Source: Cohnella rhizoplanae (GTDB lineage: Bacteria; Bacillota; Bacilli; Paenibacillales; Paenibacillaceae). Taken from it: a stretch of DNA of 64,000 bases. A program made the translations under genes and the position numbers. Below are positions 1 through 11,243 of the stretch, in pieces. A model generated the notes under the pieces. The model was not told where the DNA came from and ran no database searches. It saw only the letters and a program-made list of their open reading frames with translations. Numbering within the stretch: the first letter of the stretch is position 1; each line of letters opens with the position of its first letter. Location of the stretch: positions 921,925 to 985,924 of the forward strand of contig NZ_CAOJCN010000001.1 in assembly GCF_948329515.1 (NCBI RefSeq), read 5' to 3'.

Positions 1-816
1 ACCATTCAGCGGCTGGAGGAGGATCTTGGCGTCCCGCTGTTCGACCGGATCGGGCGCAGGCTGCGGCTGAGCGAATCCGGCGACAGATTCCTGCGCCGGG
101 CGGAAAGAGCGCTCTTCGAGCTCGAACAGGGGAGGCAGGAGCTGAACGATCTCTCCGGCCCGGTGCGAGGCACGCTTGAGCTGGCTGTCAATACCGCGAG
201 CATGCTGCCTCAGATTCTTCGGGAATTCCGAAAAAAGCAGCCGTTGATCCATTTTCATGTTCAGATGCTGGCCACGCAGGAAATGTCCGCGCATCTGCGC
301 CGGGGGGAGGTCGATTATGGCCTGTCCTCGCCGCCGCTCGAAGGGGACGACATTGAACGCATGATCCTGTACGTCGATCCGATCTTGGTTGCCGTACCCC
401 AGAACCATCGGCTCGCGGACCGAACCGGCGTGTCCCTGGCGGAGCTGAAGGAAGAATGGTTCGTAGGCGTAAAGAAAGGCTACGGCACGCGCGATCTTGT
501 CGATTCCGCGTGCAGGACGATCGGTTTCGAGCCGCGCTACGTTTACGAGGGGGATGAGCCCGCGAGGATCGCGGCGTTGGTGGAAGCCGCGATCGGCATC
601 GCGTTCATACCAGGCACGGCAGCCTATCCGCGCGATGAGCTTCGATATCTATCGATCGAGAATCGAGAATTAGTGCGGGAGATCGCGCTGATCTGGCAGA
701 AGGGACGATATCTGTCTCGTGCTGCGCTTGAATTCAGGGAGGTCGTGGTCGCATATTTTAAGGAGATCGGCAATCAAGGGATTCAACAAAAAAACAGCGA
801 TAGTGAGGGAGGTTAA
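1..816 (+). CDS. LysR-family transcriptional regulator, 5' truncated by the window edge
   Basis: The frame is open from base 1 and ends at TAA 814-816, so the N-terminus lies outside the window. The first visible residues are the end of the LysR winged helix-turn-helix (TIQRLEEDLGVPLFDR, then a LSESGDRFL segment), followed by the linker helix. From about residue 60 comes the periplasmic-binding-protein-like effector domain (RGTLELAV onwards), with the usual LysR pattern of a hydrophobic strand, a LRRGEVDYGL segment and a C-terminal IAFIPGTA segment. LysR proteins are DNA-binding regulators that respond to a small co-inducer, often controlling a divergent neighbour. That neighbour would be to the left and is not visible. 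The 3' end overlaps a strong hairpin terminator. Family assignment is firm; the effector is unknown. Confidence 0.93.
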   Translation, partial: TIQRLEEDLGVPLFDRIGRRLRLSESGDRFLRRAERALFELEQGRQELNDLSGPVRGTLELAVNTASMLPQILREFRKKQPLIHFHVQMLATQEMSAHLRRGEVDYGLSSPPLEGDDIERMILYVDPILVAVPQNHRLADRTGVSLAELKEEWFVGVKKGYGTRDLVDSACRTIGFEPRYVYEGDEPARIAALVEAAIGIAFIPGTAAYPRDELRYLSIENRELVREIALIWQKGRYLSRAALEFREVVVAYFKEIGNQGIQQKNSDSEGG

Positions 817-838
817 CGCTCCCTCACTGTCGCTGTTT
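792..838. terminator. Bidirectional intrinsic terminator between lysR and the lyase gene
   Basis: Arms 792-811 and 819-838 form a 20-bp stem with a single G-T wobble and a 7-nt loop. On the minus strand the stem is followed by a run of seven T, so it is a strong terminator for the lyase gene ending at 861. On the plus strand the T-run is short. The left arm overlaps the last codons of the LysR gene. Confidence 0.85.
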
Positions 839-860
839 GAAATTTCAAGTGAAGGCTTGG

Positions 861-3800
861 TTAAGGCACGCTCTGCAGCCTCAAGGTACCGGTCGGATTA
901 GGCAGCACGACCTTGGCCGTCCACCCCAGCAGGAGCTGTTCGCCGACCTTCGCCGGTCCGACGGTCTCGAAGACGAGACCCGGCGGCGTCTCGAGCACGT
1001 TATAAGTCTTTTTATTGATCGTAAACGATCCCCAGGCCGCCGTGCCGCCGTCGCCGTCGCCGTAAGCGGAGAGCGTCACCGTGGACGGCGTGCCGTCGAT
1101 GACGACGGAGAGCGTGACCGAAGGCTTCGGAGCAGGGGCCGCGACATTGCTCAGGCGAAGGTGATGCTGCCCCGGCTCGACGTTAAACGTCAGCGTGCTG
1201 CCCGAGGCCGTCCAGTGAACGCCGCGCGCTTGAACGGCAGTAGCCACAGTGCCTCCCTGCGGAATCGAGCGGTAGGCTTCGTCGAGCACGGTCGACACGC
1301 CGGACTTGTTTACCGTAACTTGGTTGTCTAGCGTTCCGGTCATGGACAATTCGTCGCCCGATAACGAAACGGTCGCAGGCTGCGCGCTGCTAATGAGCGT
1401 TACGCCGTTTTTGATCAGCTGCGTGCCGCCGACGAGCAGTACGGAACTGCCTTTGACGACCGCTGCGATGCCATTGAACTGGATGTTGTCCGCCGTGACC
1501 GTGACGGAGCCGCTCAGCGCCTTGCGGATATAAACATCGGTGCCGTTCGCAAAGTGCAGCTTGCGGTATGCCGCGTTATCCGTCGCGACGACGGTCTCGG
1601 GCGTCGAGCCGACCTTGTAAGGAACGTAGGTGGACACGATCGTCGCCTCGTTGGTCGCCGGAGTCGAAAATCCGCCGTGCTGCCGCGTACGTCCCAAGAA
1701 CCTGCCGCTTGTGCTCGAATGAGTTCCCGGCGTTTGGACGTTGCCGGCGGCATCGATGGCTTGATTGGTGACCGGAATCGCAGTCAGGCCCGGGTAGTAG
1801 AGCTGCACCTTCATAGCAGCCTGGTTCTGCACGATCGTCGCGTTGCTATTCGCGCCGTCCAGCGTCAGATTCGTATCCGCGTGCAGCCAATACTCGAAGC
1901 TCGACCCGCCGGACTGCCGCGCCTTCAAGTTGTCGACGACGACGAATGCGCCAGGCTTCACATAGATGACGCTTCGCTGCGCCTGATCCAATCCGATATG
2001 GGCCGGATCGGTGTTGTAGGCTGCCGTGGCATCGCCGACGGCGGCGTCGAAGTCCTTGTTCGTCGCGAATCCCGTAATTTTCCCCGTTGCTTTGAGATCG
2101 AAAATTTTCTGACCCTTCTTGCCGTCGTAGGTAATCGCGTTTTTAGCGAAGGTTTGCTTCGTATACAGCTGATTGTAAGGACTCTCGAAGGAATCGTAAA
2201 ATCCGCCGTCTACGGTCAACTCCTCGCCGAAGGCATTGATGATCAAGGCATTCTGATCGGCGTGGCTATGATTCAAGCTGCCATATGGACTGGATTTGAA
2301 ATAGGCGGAAATGCGCTTCGAGTCGTACAGGCTCGAATGCATCGCGACCAACCCGATGTAATCGAAGTATTTGGCGGTCGGCATCTCGACGGGCGGACGC
2401 GCCGCTAAGGCGTTGTCTTCGTACAAGTAACTGTGCACGTCGGTCGTCGCGTACGGAACCGTCTTCGCGTACCATTGCATCACCTGATTTTGGTACATTT
2501 GCGAATTCCTCGTAATGCTCGTATTCACGACGTCTCTCGACATGGCATTGATATCGTCGCCGAATACGCCGCTCTTCTGACCGACCGGGAACACATAGAG
2601 CGGGAACCAAGATTCGTTGCGCGGGAACGCCTTTTGATAAATATTAAAGCCCGTCGCCGTGTAGACGATATCCATCAGCCATTTGTCGCTGATCGCGGAC
2701 CATTGCCAGTAACCGACGCCGTTGCCCCAAGCGCCGTCTTCGCCGCCCCATGGCGGCATTAAGTTGATATAGGCGGGAATCACCTTGCTGAACCAGCTCT
2801 GCGCATCTTGGGAAACGTTGGAGCCGTTAGCCGTAAAGTTGTCATGCAACAGCGCGGTAGAGATAATCCCCAGGTAGGCGAACACGGACCAACCGTGCGA
2901 GTCGAGCGGTTTCGTCGAGATCGGCGTATTGTTCAAAACGTCGTCGGCGATCGTTTTGGCCCGATCGTGGATCATCGTGACCGCTGTCGACCTTTCCGTC
3001 GGGGTCAGCTTGTCGTATATCCAATCGTAGGTCATGGCGCTTTTGCGCGCGATATCGCGGTGCACCTGATCGTTGGACGCATAGGAGGTAGGACCGGTCT
3101 GGGTGTTCCAGGTCGCGAGATTAAGCAGCCTGTCGCGCGCGTAGTCGGCGTATTTCACTTCGCCCGTGAGCAGATAAATAAAGGCGGCATAGTGCATTTT
3201 GTTCGTTTCGGCCGTCGTTTTGTTCAGCACGTCGGTCGTCGGTTCGGGCGGCGGCGCGTTGGTTACGGGGTCGTTTTGGTACGCGAGCAGCGCGGCGTCG
3301 GCCAGCGACAGGATTTTCTGATACGTAGCTAAGCCCGCACCGGTTTTTCTCGCGCGGAACGCGGTCAAGTCGCTCGCGCTCGTCAGAATGCGCGGATGCG
3401 TCGTAGGCACGCTGCTCATCAGCGTAGATACCGGCGGCACCGCGAACGGAACGGCGTCCGGATCGATGCGGAACTGCCGGGTATCGCTCCATACCGACCA
3501 GCCCGATGCATTGTGGAACCGCACGCGCCAGAAGTAGGATTGCCCGTCCGTGAACGTATTCGGGAAGTTGTAATAATTGATGGCGATATCGTTCTTTTGG
3601 TAGGCGATGTTGCCGAAGGCGCTGTCGGTGGCGACCTGCAGCTCATACACGTCTGTTCCGGCAACGGCCGGCCAGCCGAAATCCGGCGGATTCTGGGTCG
3701 TTACCAGATGATCCTGCGGTTGGTATTTTCTCATATCGGCAGGGTTCGGTACGGTCGGCCATACGTCGGCTGCCGTCAAGGACGCTTGATCGAAATAGAC

Positions 3801-4790
3801 GTCGGCCGTCCCGTTCGCCGGCGTCGACAGCTCGACTTGGACGCCGGTCGTTCCGGTAGGCGGCACGCCCGATACGGTCAACGTTTGCCAGCTGCCCGTG
3901 ACGGATGAAGGCGCTTGCAAAGGTTGTCCGGAGGAACCTACAAAACGTAGAATCAGACTTCCGGTTCCCGTCGCCGCATTGGCTTTAACGGAAGCGGTGT
4001 ATGATTTTCCGGAGACGACAGGGATGGACGGACTCTTTACACTGTACGCATTCGTAGCGGAGCTGTCGGTCAGGCGCACGGACTTTTTGCCATGCGCATA
4101 CACGGAAGTGGATGCCGATATACTGGCGGATTGACCGTTATCGGTCGCGGTCCATTCCGTCGGCCTCGCGCTCGCGACCGTCTCGAAGCTAGCATTGGGA
4201 AGCAGCTCGCTTGTTTTCAGCGATACCTCGTCGAAATAGGCGGTACCGGTGCCGGCAGCGCTCGGGATGAAGAGGAGAATCTTCATATTGACCGTATCCG
4301 GCGGCGCGATACCGGTCAACTCGATCGTCTGCCAGCCGGGGGAGACGGACTTAAGCGCGACATTCTGCGTAGCGCTCACGTTGTTGGCATCGTAATACCT
4401 AACGATCATTCCGGCTTGGCCGGCCTCGACTTTGACTTTGACGCTTGCTTGGTAGGTCGTCCCGGGCGAGTAAGGCATATAGGGCGTAGAGACGTCGGCC
4501 GCTGCGGCAGTCGAGTTGTCGGTGATTTTGATGCTTTGCGTTCCGTTCGTAAATGGACTGGTGACCAGTTCATACGATAAGCCAGTTGCGGCAGATGGGA
4601 ACCAATTCGAAGGGAGCGTCCCGGTCACTTGCTCAAAGCTTGGGTTGGCGACCAGCTCCGGTCCGGTGGCCGGAAGTCCGAGCGCTTTGACGATCGGCGG
4701 GGAGTAGAGGAAGAGGTTAATAACCAGGTTCATGCATAAGACGAAAACGATGAAAACGGACATTTTGCGCTTCCATGAATGATGAATCAA
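861..4790 (-). CDS. Secreted heparinase II/III-type polysaccharide lyase with CBM-like domains (paralog 1)
   Basis: A 1309-residue predicted secreted enzyme. Residues 1-36 are a signal peptide (KRK basic start, long hydrophobic core). Two carbohydrate-binding-module-like beta sandwiches follow (about 43-190 and 195-342, each opening with a NPSFE or NASFE motif). Next comes a DUF4962/FnIII-like segment (about 345-450, [18 protein letters not shown]), then an alpha/alpha toroid (about 460-760) and the heparinase II/III-like beta domain. The NHSHADQN segment near residue 840 is the conserved catalytic-region motif of this lyase superfamily. The C-terminus (about 1190-1309) is beta rich. The start is TTG at 4790, chosen because AGGAGG (4804-4799) lies 8 nt upstream and the same arrangement occurs in the paralog. 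Substrate is unknown; uronic-acid-containing glycans are typical for the superfamily. There is no SLH or LPXTG anchor, so it is probably released. Confidence 0.88.
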   Translation of the reverse strand: MIHHSWKRKMSVFIVFVLCMNLVINLFLYSPPIVKALGLPATGPELVANPSFEQVTGTLPSNWFPSAATGLSYELVTSPFTNGTQSIKITDNSTAAAADVSTPYMPYSPGTTYQASVKVKVEAGQAGMIVRYYDANNVSATQNVALKSVSPGWQTIELTGIAPPDTVNMKILLFIPSAAGTGTAYFDEVSLKTSELLPNASFETVASARPTEWTATDNGQSASISASTSVYAHGKKSVRLTDSSATNAYSVKSPSIPVVSGKSYTASVKANAATGTGSLILRFVGSSGQPLQAPSSVTGSWQTLTVSGVPPTGTTGVQVELSTPANGTADVYFDQASLTAADVWPTVPNPADMRKYQPQDHLVTTQNPPDFGWPAVAGTDVYELQVATDSAFGNIAYQKNDIAINYYNFPNTFTDGQSYFWRVRFHNASGWSVWSDTRQFRIDPDAVPFAVPPVSTLMSSVPTTHPRILTSASDLTAFRARKTGAGLATYQKILSLADAALLAYQNDPVTNAPPPEPTTDVLNKTTAETNKMHYAAFIYLLTGEVKYADYARDRLLNLATWNTQTGPTSYASNDQVHRDIARKSAMTYDWIYDKLTPTERSTAVTMIHDRAKTIADDVLNNTPISTKPLDSHGWSVFAYLGIISTALLHDNFTANGSNVSQDAQSWFSKVIPAYINLMPPWGGEDGAWGNGVGYWQWSAISDKWLMDIVYTATGFNIYQKAFPRNESWFPLYVFPVGQKSGVFGDDINAMSRDVVNTSITRNSQMYQNQVMQWYAKTVPYATTDVHSYLYEDNALAARPPVEMPTAKYFDYIGLVAMHSSLYDSKRISAYFKSSPYGSLNHSHADQNALIINAFGEELTVDGGFYDSFESPYNQLYTKQTFAKNAITYDGKKGQKIFDLKATGKITGFATNKDFDAAVGDATAAYNTDPAHIGLDQAQRSVIYVKPGAFVVVDNLKARQSGGSSFEYWLHADTNLTLDGANSNATIVQNQAAMKVQLYYPGLTAIPVTNQAIDAAGNVQTPGTHSSTSGRFLGRTRQHGGFSTPATNEATIVSTYVPYKVGSTPETVVATDNAAYRKLHFANGTDVYIRKALSGSVTVTADNIQFNGIAAVVKGSSVLLVGGTQLIKNGVTLISSAQPATVSLSGDELSMTGTLDNQVTVNKSGVSTVLDEAYRSIPQGGTVATAVQARGVHWTASGSTLTFNVEPGQHHLRLSNVAAPAPKPSVTLSVVIDGTPSTVTLSAYGDGDGGTAAWGSFTINKKTYNVLETPPGLVFETVGPAKVGEQLLLGWTAKVVLPNPTGTLRLQSVP

Positions 4791-4842
4791 TGAAATCGCC
4801 TCCTGTTTAATCTGATTCCGTTGCCTAGCAAGTGTTGTCGTC

Positions 4843-4852
4843 GATCACCTCC
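4843..4852 (-). promoter_or_regulatory. Orphan extended Shine-Dalgarno (candidate mRNA-stabilising STAB-SD) upstream of lyase 1
   Basis: The minus strand reads GGAGGTGATC, a full anti-16S match, exactly 48 nt upstream of the functional AGGAGG. No start codon sits at a productive distance after it: GTG overlaps the SD itself and the next TTG is 16 nt away. The same element at the same spacing precedes the paralog. Such orphan SDs in the 5' UTR of the Bacillus thuringiensis cry3A gene stabilise mRNA; the function here is inferred. Confidence 0.5.
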
Positions 4853-4992
4853 GATTGGGATACGAATGTTTAGATTGTCATATCGTGATGTATGCCTATT
4901 GTAAAACGGCGCCTCCTCCTGAGACATTCACATTCGGCGCTGAAATTGACTTTTTTTACCGGAATATTTTTTGGGGGCAGCCGCACAAAGAA

Positions 4993-5015
4993 GGGAAGCG
5001 ATATGATCGCTCCCC
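4993..5015 (-). terminator. Terminator of the second lyase gene
   Basis: Arms 4993-5002 and 5006-5015 form a 10-bp stem with one A/G difference and a 3-nt loop. On the minus strand it is followed by a pyrimidine-rich tract (CTTCTTTG). It lies 45 nt after the stop codon of the 5060-8980 gene, which suits rho-independent termination before the next lyase gene. Confidence 0.6.
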
Positions 5016-5059
5016 GACTTCATCATTTCAAGTTACGCTTTGATCTCTTGTTGGGACAA

Positions 5060-8000
5060 TTAAGGAACGAGTTGCAGGTTCAAGGTGCCTGTCTGGTTGG
5101 GCGCAATGATCTTGGCAGCCGCTCCCAACTGGATTTGTTTGCCTGTAATCGCGGGGCCGACACCGTCGAACACGAGTCCGGGCGGCGTTCCGACAACCTG
5201 GTAGGTGCCCGCCGCGTTCGTCAATGCCCCCCAAGCCGCCGTACCGCCGTATGGGTCGCCGTAAGCGGACAGCGTCACGTTCGACGAGGCGCCGTTCACG
5301 ACGACCGGCAGCGTCACCGAAGTTTTCGGCCCGGGCGCCGGAACATTAGCGAGTCGTAGCTGGTGTTGACCTGGCTCGACATTGACGGTCAACGTGCTGC
5401 CCGATTGCGCCCAATGCACGCCGCGCGCGTTAACGGCCGTAGCGATGACGCCGCCTTGCGGGACCTGGCGGTATGCCTCGTCAAGCACGGTCGTCACGCC
5501 GGACTTGTTGAGCGCGACTTGGGTATCCAGCGTGCTCGTGATGGACAGCTCGTCGCCGGACAGCGAGACGGTCGCAGGCTGCGCGCTGGAGATGAGCGTC
5601 ACGCCGTTCTTGATCAGCTGGGTGCCGCCGACGAGCAGCACCGAGCTGCCTTTGACGACGGCGGCGATGCCGTCGAATTGAACGCCGTCGGCCGAGACCG
5701 TGACGGAGCCGCTTTGCGCCAAGCGCACGTACACGTCCGTCCCGTTCGCGAAGTGAAACTTGCGATAGGAGAGCGTCTCCGAGGCTGCGACGGTCTCGGG
5801 CGTCGTTCCGACTTGATAGGGGACATAGGTAGATACGATCGTCGTATAGTCGGCGGCGGCCGTCGAGAATCCGCCGTGCTGCCGGATACGCCCAAGAAAC
5901 CTGCCATCGGTGGTCGAGTGCGTTCCCGGCGTTTGCACGGTGCCGCTGGCATCGACGGCTTGATTCGTGACGGGAATGGCCGTCAATGACTTCGCGTAGA
6001 GCTTAACTTTTAAAGCCGCCTGGTTTTGAACGATCGTCGCTTCCTTATTCGTGTTGTCCAGCGACAGGCTCGTATCGGCGTGCAACCAGTATTCGAAGCT
6101 GGAGCCGCCGGATTGCCGCGCATCCAGATTGTCGATGACGACGAACGCGCCCGGCTTGACGTAGATGACGCTGCGCTGCGCCTGGTCCAGTCCGATATGG
6201 ATCGACGGATTGGTGTTGTAGGCAGCCGTCGCGTCGCCGACGACCGCGTCGAAGTCTTTATTCGTGGCGAAGCCCGTAATTTTTCCCACGGCCGTCATAT
6301 CGTCCGTCTTTTGGCCCTTTTTGCCGTCGTACGTAATCGCGTTTTTGGCGAAGGTCTGCTTCGTATACTGCGTGTAATAAGGGCTCGTATAAGAATCGTA
6401 AAATCCGCCGTCCACGGTCAACTCCTCGCCGAACGCGGTGACGATCAAGGCATTTTGATCCGCATGGCTGTGATTGAAGCTGCCGAACGGACCGGATTTG
6501 AAGTAAGCGGAGATGCGCTTGGGGTCGTATAGATTGGAGTGCATCGCCACCAGTCCGATGCTGTCGAAATATTTAGCCGTCGGCATCTCCACCGGAGGAC
6601 GCGCCGCCAATGCCGTATCTTCGTACAGGTAGCTGTGCACGTCGTTCTTTTCGTACGGCGCCGTCTTGGCATACCACTGCATGACCTGATTTTGGTACAT
6701 TTGCGCGTTTCTCGTGATGTTCGTATTCAAAAAGCTCCGGGACATGGCATTAATGTCATTGCCGAATTCGCCGCTCTTTTGCCCGACTGGGAATACGTAG
6801 AGCGGGAACCAGGATTCTTGGCGAGGAAACGCTTTTTGATAAATATTAAAGCCCGTCGCCTTCAAAATGACGTCCATCAGCCATTTGTCGCTGGCGGAGG
6901 ACCACTGCCAATAGCCCACGCCGTTGCCCCAGCCGCCGTCTTCTCCGCCCCAGGGCGGCATGAGGTTAATATAAGCGGGAATCACCTTGCCGAACCAGCT
7001 CTGCGCGTCCTGGGAGACGACGTTCCCGTTAACCGTAAAGTTGTCATGAAGGAGCGCGGTCGCGATAATGCCCAGGTGAGCGTAAACGGTCCAATCGTGC
7101 GAATCCAACGGCTGCGTAGTAATGGGAATATGGGTAAGAACGTCATCGGCGATCGATGTCGCCCGATTGTAAATCATCGTGACGGCGGTTTGTCTTTCCT
7201 GCGCGGTAAGCGCGCCATAGATCCAATCGTAGGTCATCGCGCTTTTGCGCGCGATATCCCGATGCACCTGATCGTTGGACGCATAGGAGGTCGGGCCGGA
7301 TTGCCAATTCCATGTCGCAAGATTGAGCAGTCGATCGCGCGCATATTGGGCGTAGCCGACATTGTCCGTGATCAAATAAATAAAAGCGGCGGTAAGCATC
7401 CGGTTTGTCTCGGCTTGCGTTATTTGGGATACGTTAGCCGTCGTAAGAGGCTCCGCCGGAAGGGCGGTCGGGGCCGCTAATTCGCTGTCCGCCCGCGTCT
7501 TGAACAGATTGTAAGTCCCTTGGCCGGCGCCCGTCTTTCTCGCGCGGAAGGCGGTCAGGTCGCTCGCGTTCGTCAGGATGCGCGGGTGCGTCGTCGATAC
7601 GCTGCTCAGCAGCGTAGATACGGCGGGGACGACGAACGGTACGGCGTCCGGGTCGATGCGGAATTGGCGGGTATCGCTCCACACGGACCAGCCCGAGGCA
7701 TTGTGGAAGCGGACGCGCCAGAAGTACGATTGCCCATCCGTGAACGTATTGGGAACGCTGAGATAGTTGATGGCGATGTCGCTCTTCTGGTAAGCGATAT
7801 TGCCGAAGGCACTGTCCGCAGCGACTTGCAGCTCATAGACGTCCGTACCCGCAACGGCCGGCCAGCCGAAGTCGGGCGGATTCTGGATCGTCACCTGTCG
7901 GTGTTTAGGTTCGAAATCTCTGATCGCCGCCGGATTCGCGAAGACCGGCCATACGTCGGCTGCCGTCAGTGAAGCTTGATCGAAATAAACGTCTGCCGTG

Positions 8001-8980
8001 CCGGCGGCCGGCGTCGTCAGCTCGACCTGAACATTCGTCGCACCTGCAGGCGGAACCGCCGACAAGGTTAACGTTTGCCAGCTTCCCGTCGCGTTTGAAG
8101 ACGCTTGCAACGTTTGTCCCGAGCCGCCGATAAAGCGGAGGATCAGCGTGCAGCTGCCTGAGGCCGCATTGACCTTCGCGGACGCGGTATAGGATTTGCC
8201 GGCAACGACGGGAAGGGTCGGACTCTTCACGCTATAAGCGCTGGCGGTTGAGCTATCGGTCAGGCGCACCGACTTTTTGCCGTGGGCATAGACGGTCGTC
8301 GACGTCGCGATGCTGGTCGCGAGACCGTTGTCGGTCGCCGTCCAATCCGTCGGCCGCGTGCCGGACACCGTCTCGAAGCTGGCGTTCGGGAGCAGCTCGC
8401 TTGTCTTCAGCGATACGTCGTCGAAATAGGCGGTGCCGGTGCCGATCGCGCTCGGAATAGCCAGGAATATCCTCAAGCTTACCGTATTGTCGGGGGGGAT
8501 TGCCGTAAGCTCGATCGTCTGCCAGTCCGGGCCGACTGATTTGGCGAGACCGTATTGCGTCGTGCTCGCATCGTTGGCGTCGTAATACCGGACGATCATA
8601 CTGGCCTCGCCGGATGCGACTTTGACTTTGACGCTTGCGCGATAAGTAGTACCGGGGGAGTAGGGGATCAGAGGCGTATAAATGTTCGCCGAAACGGTCG
8701 GCGATGGATCCATGTCCGTAAGCTTGATGCTTCGGGCGCCGTTCGTATGCTGGGTCGTATCAAGGTCGTAGGACAAGTTTGGTCCGGTAAAAGGCGTCCA
8801 ACTCGTAGGGAGCGTGCCGGTCGCCTGCTCGAAGCCGGGATTAACGACCAGCTCCGGTCCCGTGGCCGGAAGGCCGAGCGCTTTGGTGGACGGCGGCGTA
8901 TCAAGGCCGTAGAAAAGATTCAGTCCCAGTACGAAAACGATGAGTGCCGAAACGCTGCGCTTCCAAGATCGATAAATCAA
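5060..8980 (-). CDS. Secreted heparinase II/III-type polysaccharide lyase with CBM-like domains (paralog 2)
   Basis: 1306 residues, collinear with the downstream 861-4790 protein over its whole length. It has a signal peptide ending near residue 36, two CBM-like domains opening with NPGFE and NASFE, a DUF4962/FnIII-like segment, the toroid, the NHSHADQN motif and the same C-terminal beta domains. Long stretches are identical, for example the [12 protein letters not shown] and [12 protein letters not shown] segments; the first CBM and the region around residue 480 differ most. The TTG start at 8980 has AGGAGG (8994-8989) 8 nt upstream. A terminator separates the two genes, so each may be transcribed separately. 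The tandem arrangement points to duplication followed by divergence, perhaps to cover related polysaccharide substrates. Polysaccharide lyase activity is inferred from the family. Confidence 0.88.
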   Translation of the reverse strand: MIYRSWKRSVSALIVFVLGLNLFYGLDTPPSTKALGLPATGPELVVNPGFEQATGTLPTSWTPFTGPNLSYDLDTTQHTNGARSIKLTDMDPSPTVSANIYTPLIPYSPGTTYRASVKVKVASGEASMIVRYYDANDASTTQYGLAKSVGPDWQTIELTAIPPDNTVSLRIFLAIPSAIGTGTAYFDDVSLKTSELLPNASFETVSGTRPTDWTATDNGLATSIATSTTVYAHGKKSVRLTDSSTASAYSVKSPTLPVVAGKSYTASAKVNAASGSCTLILRFIGGSGQTLQASSNATGSWQTLTLSAVPPAGATNVQVELTTPAAGTADVYFDQASLTAADVWPVFANPAAIRDFEPKHRQVTIQNPPDFGWPAVAGTDVYELQVAADSAFGNIAYQKSDIAINYLSVPNTFTDGQSYFWRVRFHNASGWSVWSDTRQFRIDPDAVPFVVPAVSTLLSSVSTTHPRILTNASDLTAFRARKTGAGQGTYNLFKTRADSELAAPTALPAEPLTTANVSQITQAETNRMLTAAFIYLITDNVGYAQYARDRLLNLATWNWQSGPTSYASNDQVHRDIARKSAMTYDWIYGALTAQERQTAVTMIYNRATSIADDVLTHIPITTQPLDSHDWTVYAHLGIIATALLHDNFTVNGNVVSQDAQSWFGKVIPAYINLMPPWGGEDGGWGNGVGYWQWSSASDKWLMDVILKATGFNIYQKAFPRQESWFPLYVFPVGQKSGEFGNDINAMSRSFLNTNITRNAQMYQNQVMQWYAKTAPYEKNDVHSYLYEDTALAARPPVEMPTAKYFDSIGLVAMHSNLYDPKRISAYFKSGPFGSFNHSHADQNALIVTAFGEELTVDGGFYDSYTSPYYTQYTKQTFAKNAITYDGKKGQKTDDMTAVGKITGFATNKDFDAVVGDATAAYNTNPSIHIGLDQAQRSVIYVKPGAFVVIDNLDARQSGGSSFEYWLHADTSLSLDNTNKEATIVQNQAALKVKLYAKSLTAIPVTNQAVDASGTVQTPGTHSTTDGRFLGRIRQHGGFSTAAADYTTIVSTYVPYQVGTTPETVAASETLSYRKFHFANGTDVYVRLAQSGSVTVSADGVQFDGIAAVVKGSSVLLVGGTQLIKNGVTLISSAQPATVSLSGDELSITSTLDTQVALNKSGVTTVLDEAYRQVPQGGVIATAVNARGVHWAQSGSTLTVNVEPGQHQLRLANVPAPGPKTSVTLPVVVNGASSNVTLSAYGDPYGGTAAWGALTNAAGTYQVVGTPPGLVFDGVGPAITGKQIQLGAAAKIIAPNQTGTLNLQLVP

Positions 8981-9033
8981 TGCAATCGCCTCCTGTTTAT
9001 TTAGTCTTTGCTGACTTGCTTACGAAGTCGTGC

Positions 9034-9043
9034 ATCACCTCCT
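9034..9043 (-). promoter_or_regulatory. Orphan extended Shine-Dalgarno upstream of lyase 2
   Basis: The minus strand reads AGGAGGTGAT, again 48 nt from the functional AGGAGG at 8994-8989. An ATG begins only 2 nt after GGAGG, too close for efficient initiation; if used it would encode a 12-codon peptide ending in TAA before the lyase SD. Conservation of spacing with paralog 1, while the bases between differ, favours a role in the mRNA leader. Confidence 0.5.
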
Positions 9044-9056
9044 ATAAGGAATTATG

Positions 9057-9085
9057 TTCCAGCGATTGTTTTGATGTATTATAAT
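9057..9085 (+). promoter_or_regulatory. Probable sigma-A promoter of the cysteine-synthase-like gene
   Basis: A perfect TATAAT lies at 9080-9085 with a weak TTCCAG -35 box 17 nt upstream, about 50 nt before the ATG at 9137. The overlapping ATTATAAT is partly palindromic, so a minus-strand -10 for the lyase gene (9083-9078) is also possible. Confidence 0.45.
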
Positions 9086-9136
9086 GGACCAAAAGGCCAA
9101 TATATTGCACAAGATTTTGACGGGAGCGAAGCATAT

Positions 9137-10105
9137 ATGAAGGGAAAAATTCTGGATCATGTCTATGAAGCGATCGGCCAGACGCCGATCGTGCGGTTAA
9201 GCCGGATGACCCATGCGTTGGAAGGGGAAATTTACGCCAAGCTGGAATACCTGAATCCGGGCTTTAGCAAAAAAGACCGGGCGGCGCGCGCGATCATCGA
9301 AGAAGCCGAAGAAGCCGGTCTATTGAAGCCGGGGCAGAACGTCATTGAATTGACCAGCGGCAACATGGGAACGGGGCTGGCCATCGTCTGCGCAGCCAAG
9401 GGATATCCGTTCGTGGCCGTCATGTCCAGGGGCAATTCGGTCGAGCGGGCGCGCATGATGAAGGCGCTGGGTGCGGAAGTCGTTCTGGTCGATCAGGCCC
9501 CGGGCTCGCAGGAAGGCCAGGTGTCGGGCGAGGATCTTCGATTGGTCGAGCTTGTGACAGAGCGAATTAAGCGCGAGCGCAGCGCGTTCCGCGCCGATCA
9601 GTTCAATCGGCAGGGCAGCGTGCATGCGCATCAATACGGCACGGCGCAAGAAGCCTGGGAGCAAACGGACGGGAAAATCGATGCGTTCGTGGATTTTGTC
9701 GGAAGCGGAGGCACGTTCGGCGGGTGCGCCCGCGCGTTGAAAGGCTTCAATCCGGACATTCGCTGCTATGTAGCGGAGCCTTTTGCCGCGCCTTTTCTGG
9801 CCGGACGCGAGGTGACCCATCCGAATCATCGCATTCAGGGCGGGGGATACGGCATGACGCTCGCTTTCTTGGACGAGCCGTCACTCGTGGAGGACTACGT
9901 TCAGGTGACGGATGAAGAAGCCATTCGGGTCGCGCGTTCGTTGGCCGCCCGAGAAGGCATATTCGCGGGCTTCTCCTCGGGCGCCAACGTGGCCGCGGCG
10001 CTCCAGCTGCTCCAGGGCAGGGAACGCGGCCGGAATATATTAATCACGATCAATGACTCGGGACTGAAATACTTGTCGACGGATCTGTACGCGTCGGAAG
10101 TGTAG
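9137..10105 (+). CDS. PLP-dependent cysteine synthase family protein
   Basis: 322 residues, the usual length for O-acetylserine sulfhydrylase or cystathionine beta-synthase-like fold-type II PLP enzymes. The N-terminus has the family opening (IGQTPIVRLSRM). The PLP lysine lies in NPGFSKKDRAA, where classical enzymes have NPGGSVKDR. The phosphate and cofactor loop appears as TSGNMGTGLA, and a glycine loop GSGGTFGG follows. The C-terminus GIFAGFSSGANVAAAL is also typical. The ATG at 9137 was chosen over the longer frame because GGGAG is 10 nt upstream and homology starts there. The altered lysine and TSGNTG loops suggest it may not be the housekeeping CysK; another beta-substituted amino acid is possible. 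The 3' end overlaps alr by 56 nt in convergent orientation. Confidence 0.85.
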   Translation: MKGKILDHVYEAIGQTPIVRLSRMTHALEGEIYAKLEYLNPGFSKKDRAARAIIEEAEEAGLLKPGQNVIELTSGNMGTGLAIVCAAKGYPFVAVMSRGNSVERARMMKALGAEVVLVDQAPGSQEGQVSGEDLRLVELVTERIKRERSAFRADQFNRQGSVHAHQYGTAQEAWEQTDGKIDAFVDFVGSGGTFGGCARALKGFNPDIRCYVAEPFAAPFLAGREVTHPNHRIQGGGYGMTLAFLDEPSLVEDYVQVTDEEAIRVARSLAAREGIFAGFSSGANVAAALQLLQGRERGRNILITINDSGLKYLSTDLYASEV

Positions 10106-11243
10106 ACGTCTCGCCGATCTTCGCATATACGCGCGGCACGCGCTTGCCTATGAGACAGACCGTCTCATAGGGGATCGTATGCATAAGCGACGCGACCTCG
10201 TTGATGGACAGGCGCTCGCCCGCGGATTCGCCGAACACGGTCACTTCCTCGCCGATGCGCGCATCGGGAATCGAGGATACGTCGACCATGGTCTGATCCA
10301 TGCAGATTCTGCCGACGATCGGCACTCTTTTTCCACGGATCAGCACCCAGCCTTGATTGGATAATTGGCGGGATAGGCCGTCGGCATAACCGATGGGGAG
10401 GGTCGCGATCAGACTCTCCTTTTTCGTCGTATACGTTAACCCATAGCTGACGGGCGTATGAGGCGGAACGGTTTTCAGATGCGAGACGGCGGTCTTTAAC
10501 TGCATGGCCTCCCGCAATGGAAAGGAGGGGGACGCTTCCCCCTGCAGCGGGGATAGTCCGTACATCGCGATGCCGATCCGCGCCATATCCATGCGCATCT
10601 CCGGGTAACGCATAGCGGCGGCGCTGTTGCAGCAGTGCTTGACCGGAATATGGATGCCGTGATCGGCCAGGCGCGATACGAGCGCGGCGAACGCCGCGTA
10701 TTGACCGCGCGTGAAAGTCGGATCGGGACGATCCGCATCGGCGAAATGCGTAAAGATGCCCTCCAGGATCACGGGCTCCCGCGATCGGCCCAGACATGCG
10801 GGCAATACTTCTTCCGGGGTGAAGCCTAATCGCGCCATGCCCGTATCCACCTTCAGGTGAATACGGGCCGGTATGCCGACCCGTCGGGCCGCTCGCGCCG
10901 CATCGTCCCAGAGTTGAAGGGATGAGACTGCGATCGTAACGCGATGCCGGATGGCGGCTTCGAGCGCGTGCCCCGGCGTATGACCGAGGACCAGGATCGG
11001 ATGCTCCACCCCGGCATCGCGAAGCTGCAGGGCTTCGTCCAAGAATGCAACGCCGAGCTGATCCGCTCCGGCCTGTATCGCCGCCCCGGCCGTTTCTACG
11101 GCCCCGTGCCCGTACCCGTCCGCTTTGACGACGGCCATCAGGCGGGCGCTTTTTCCTAGATGTTGCTTGAAAACTCCCACATTGTGCGCAATCGCGCCCA
11201 GCGATACCTCCGCCCACGTGTCCCGATAACTCAGGCGGGTCAT
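10050..11243 (-). CDS. alr: Alanine racemase
   Basis: 397 residues. This PLP fold-type III barrel enzyme interconverts L- and D-alanine for peptidoglycan or for catabolism of D-alanine. The PLP lysine is in the motif [10 protein letters not shown] near residue 40. The catalytic tyrosine of the C-terminal domain lies in the VSYGLTY segment, and [13 protein letters not shown] is the usual signature that reaches across the dimer. The start ATG (11243-11241) overlaps the stop of ald by 4 nt (ATGA), so the two are co-transcribed and translationally coupled. Pairing with alanine dehydrogenase suggests feeding D-alanine into pyruvate rather than only cell-wall supply. The terminal 25 residues, rich in Thr and Ser, extend past the usual end and overlap the convergent gene. 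Confidence 0.95.
   Translation of the reverse strand: MTRLSYRDTWAEVSLGAIAHNVGVFKQHLGKSARLMAVVKADGYGHGAVETAGAAIQAGADQLGVAFLDEALQLRDAGVEHPILVLGHTPGHALEAAIRHRVTIAVSSLQLWDDAARAARRVGIPARIHLKVDTGMARLGFTPEEVLPACLGRSREPVILEGIFTHFADADRPDPTFTRGQYAAFAALVSRLADHGIHIPVKHCCNSAAAMRYPEMRMDMARIGIAMYGLSPLQGEASPSFPLREAMQLKTAVSHLKTVPPHTPVSYGLTYTTKKESLIATLPIGYADGLSRQLSNQGWVLIRGKRVPIVGRICMDQTMVDVSSIPDARIGEEVTVFGESAGERLSINEVASLMHTIPYETVCLIGKRVPRVYAKIGETSTLPTRTDPSTSISVPSH

Noticed and set aside
4800..4860. Leader peptide before lyase 1 starting at GTG in the orphan SD or at a TTG 16 nt away
   Set aside because: The spacing is unsuitable, and the peptides are not conserved between the two paralog leaders.
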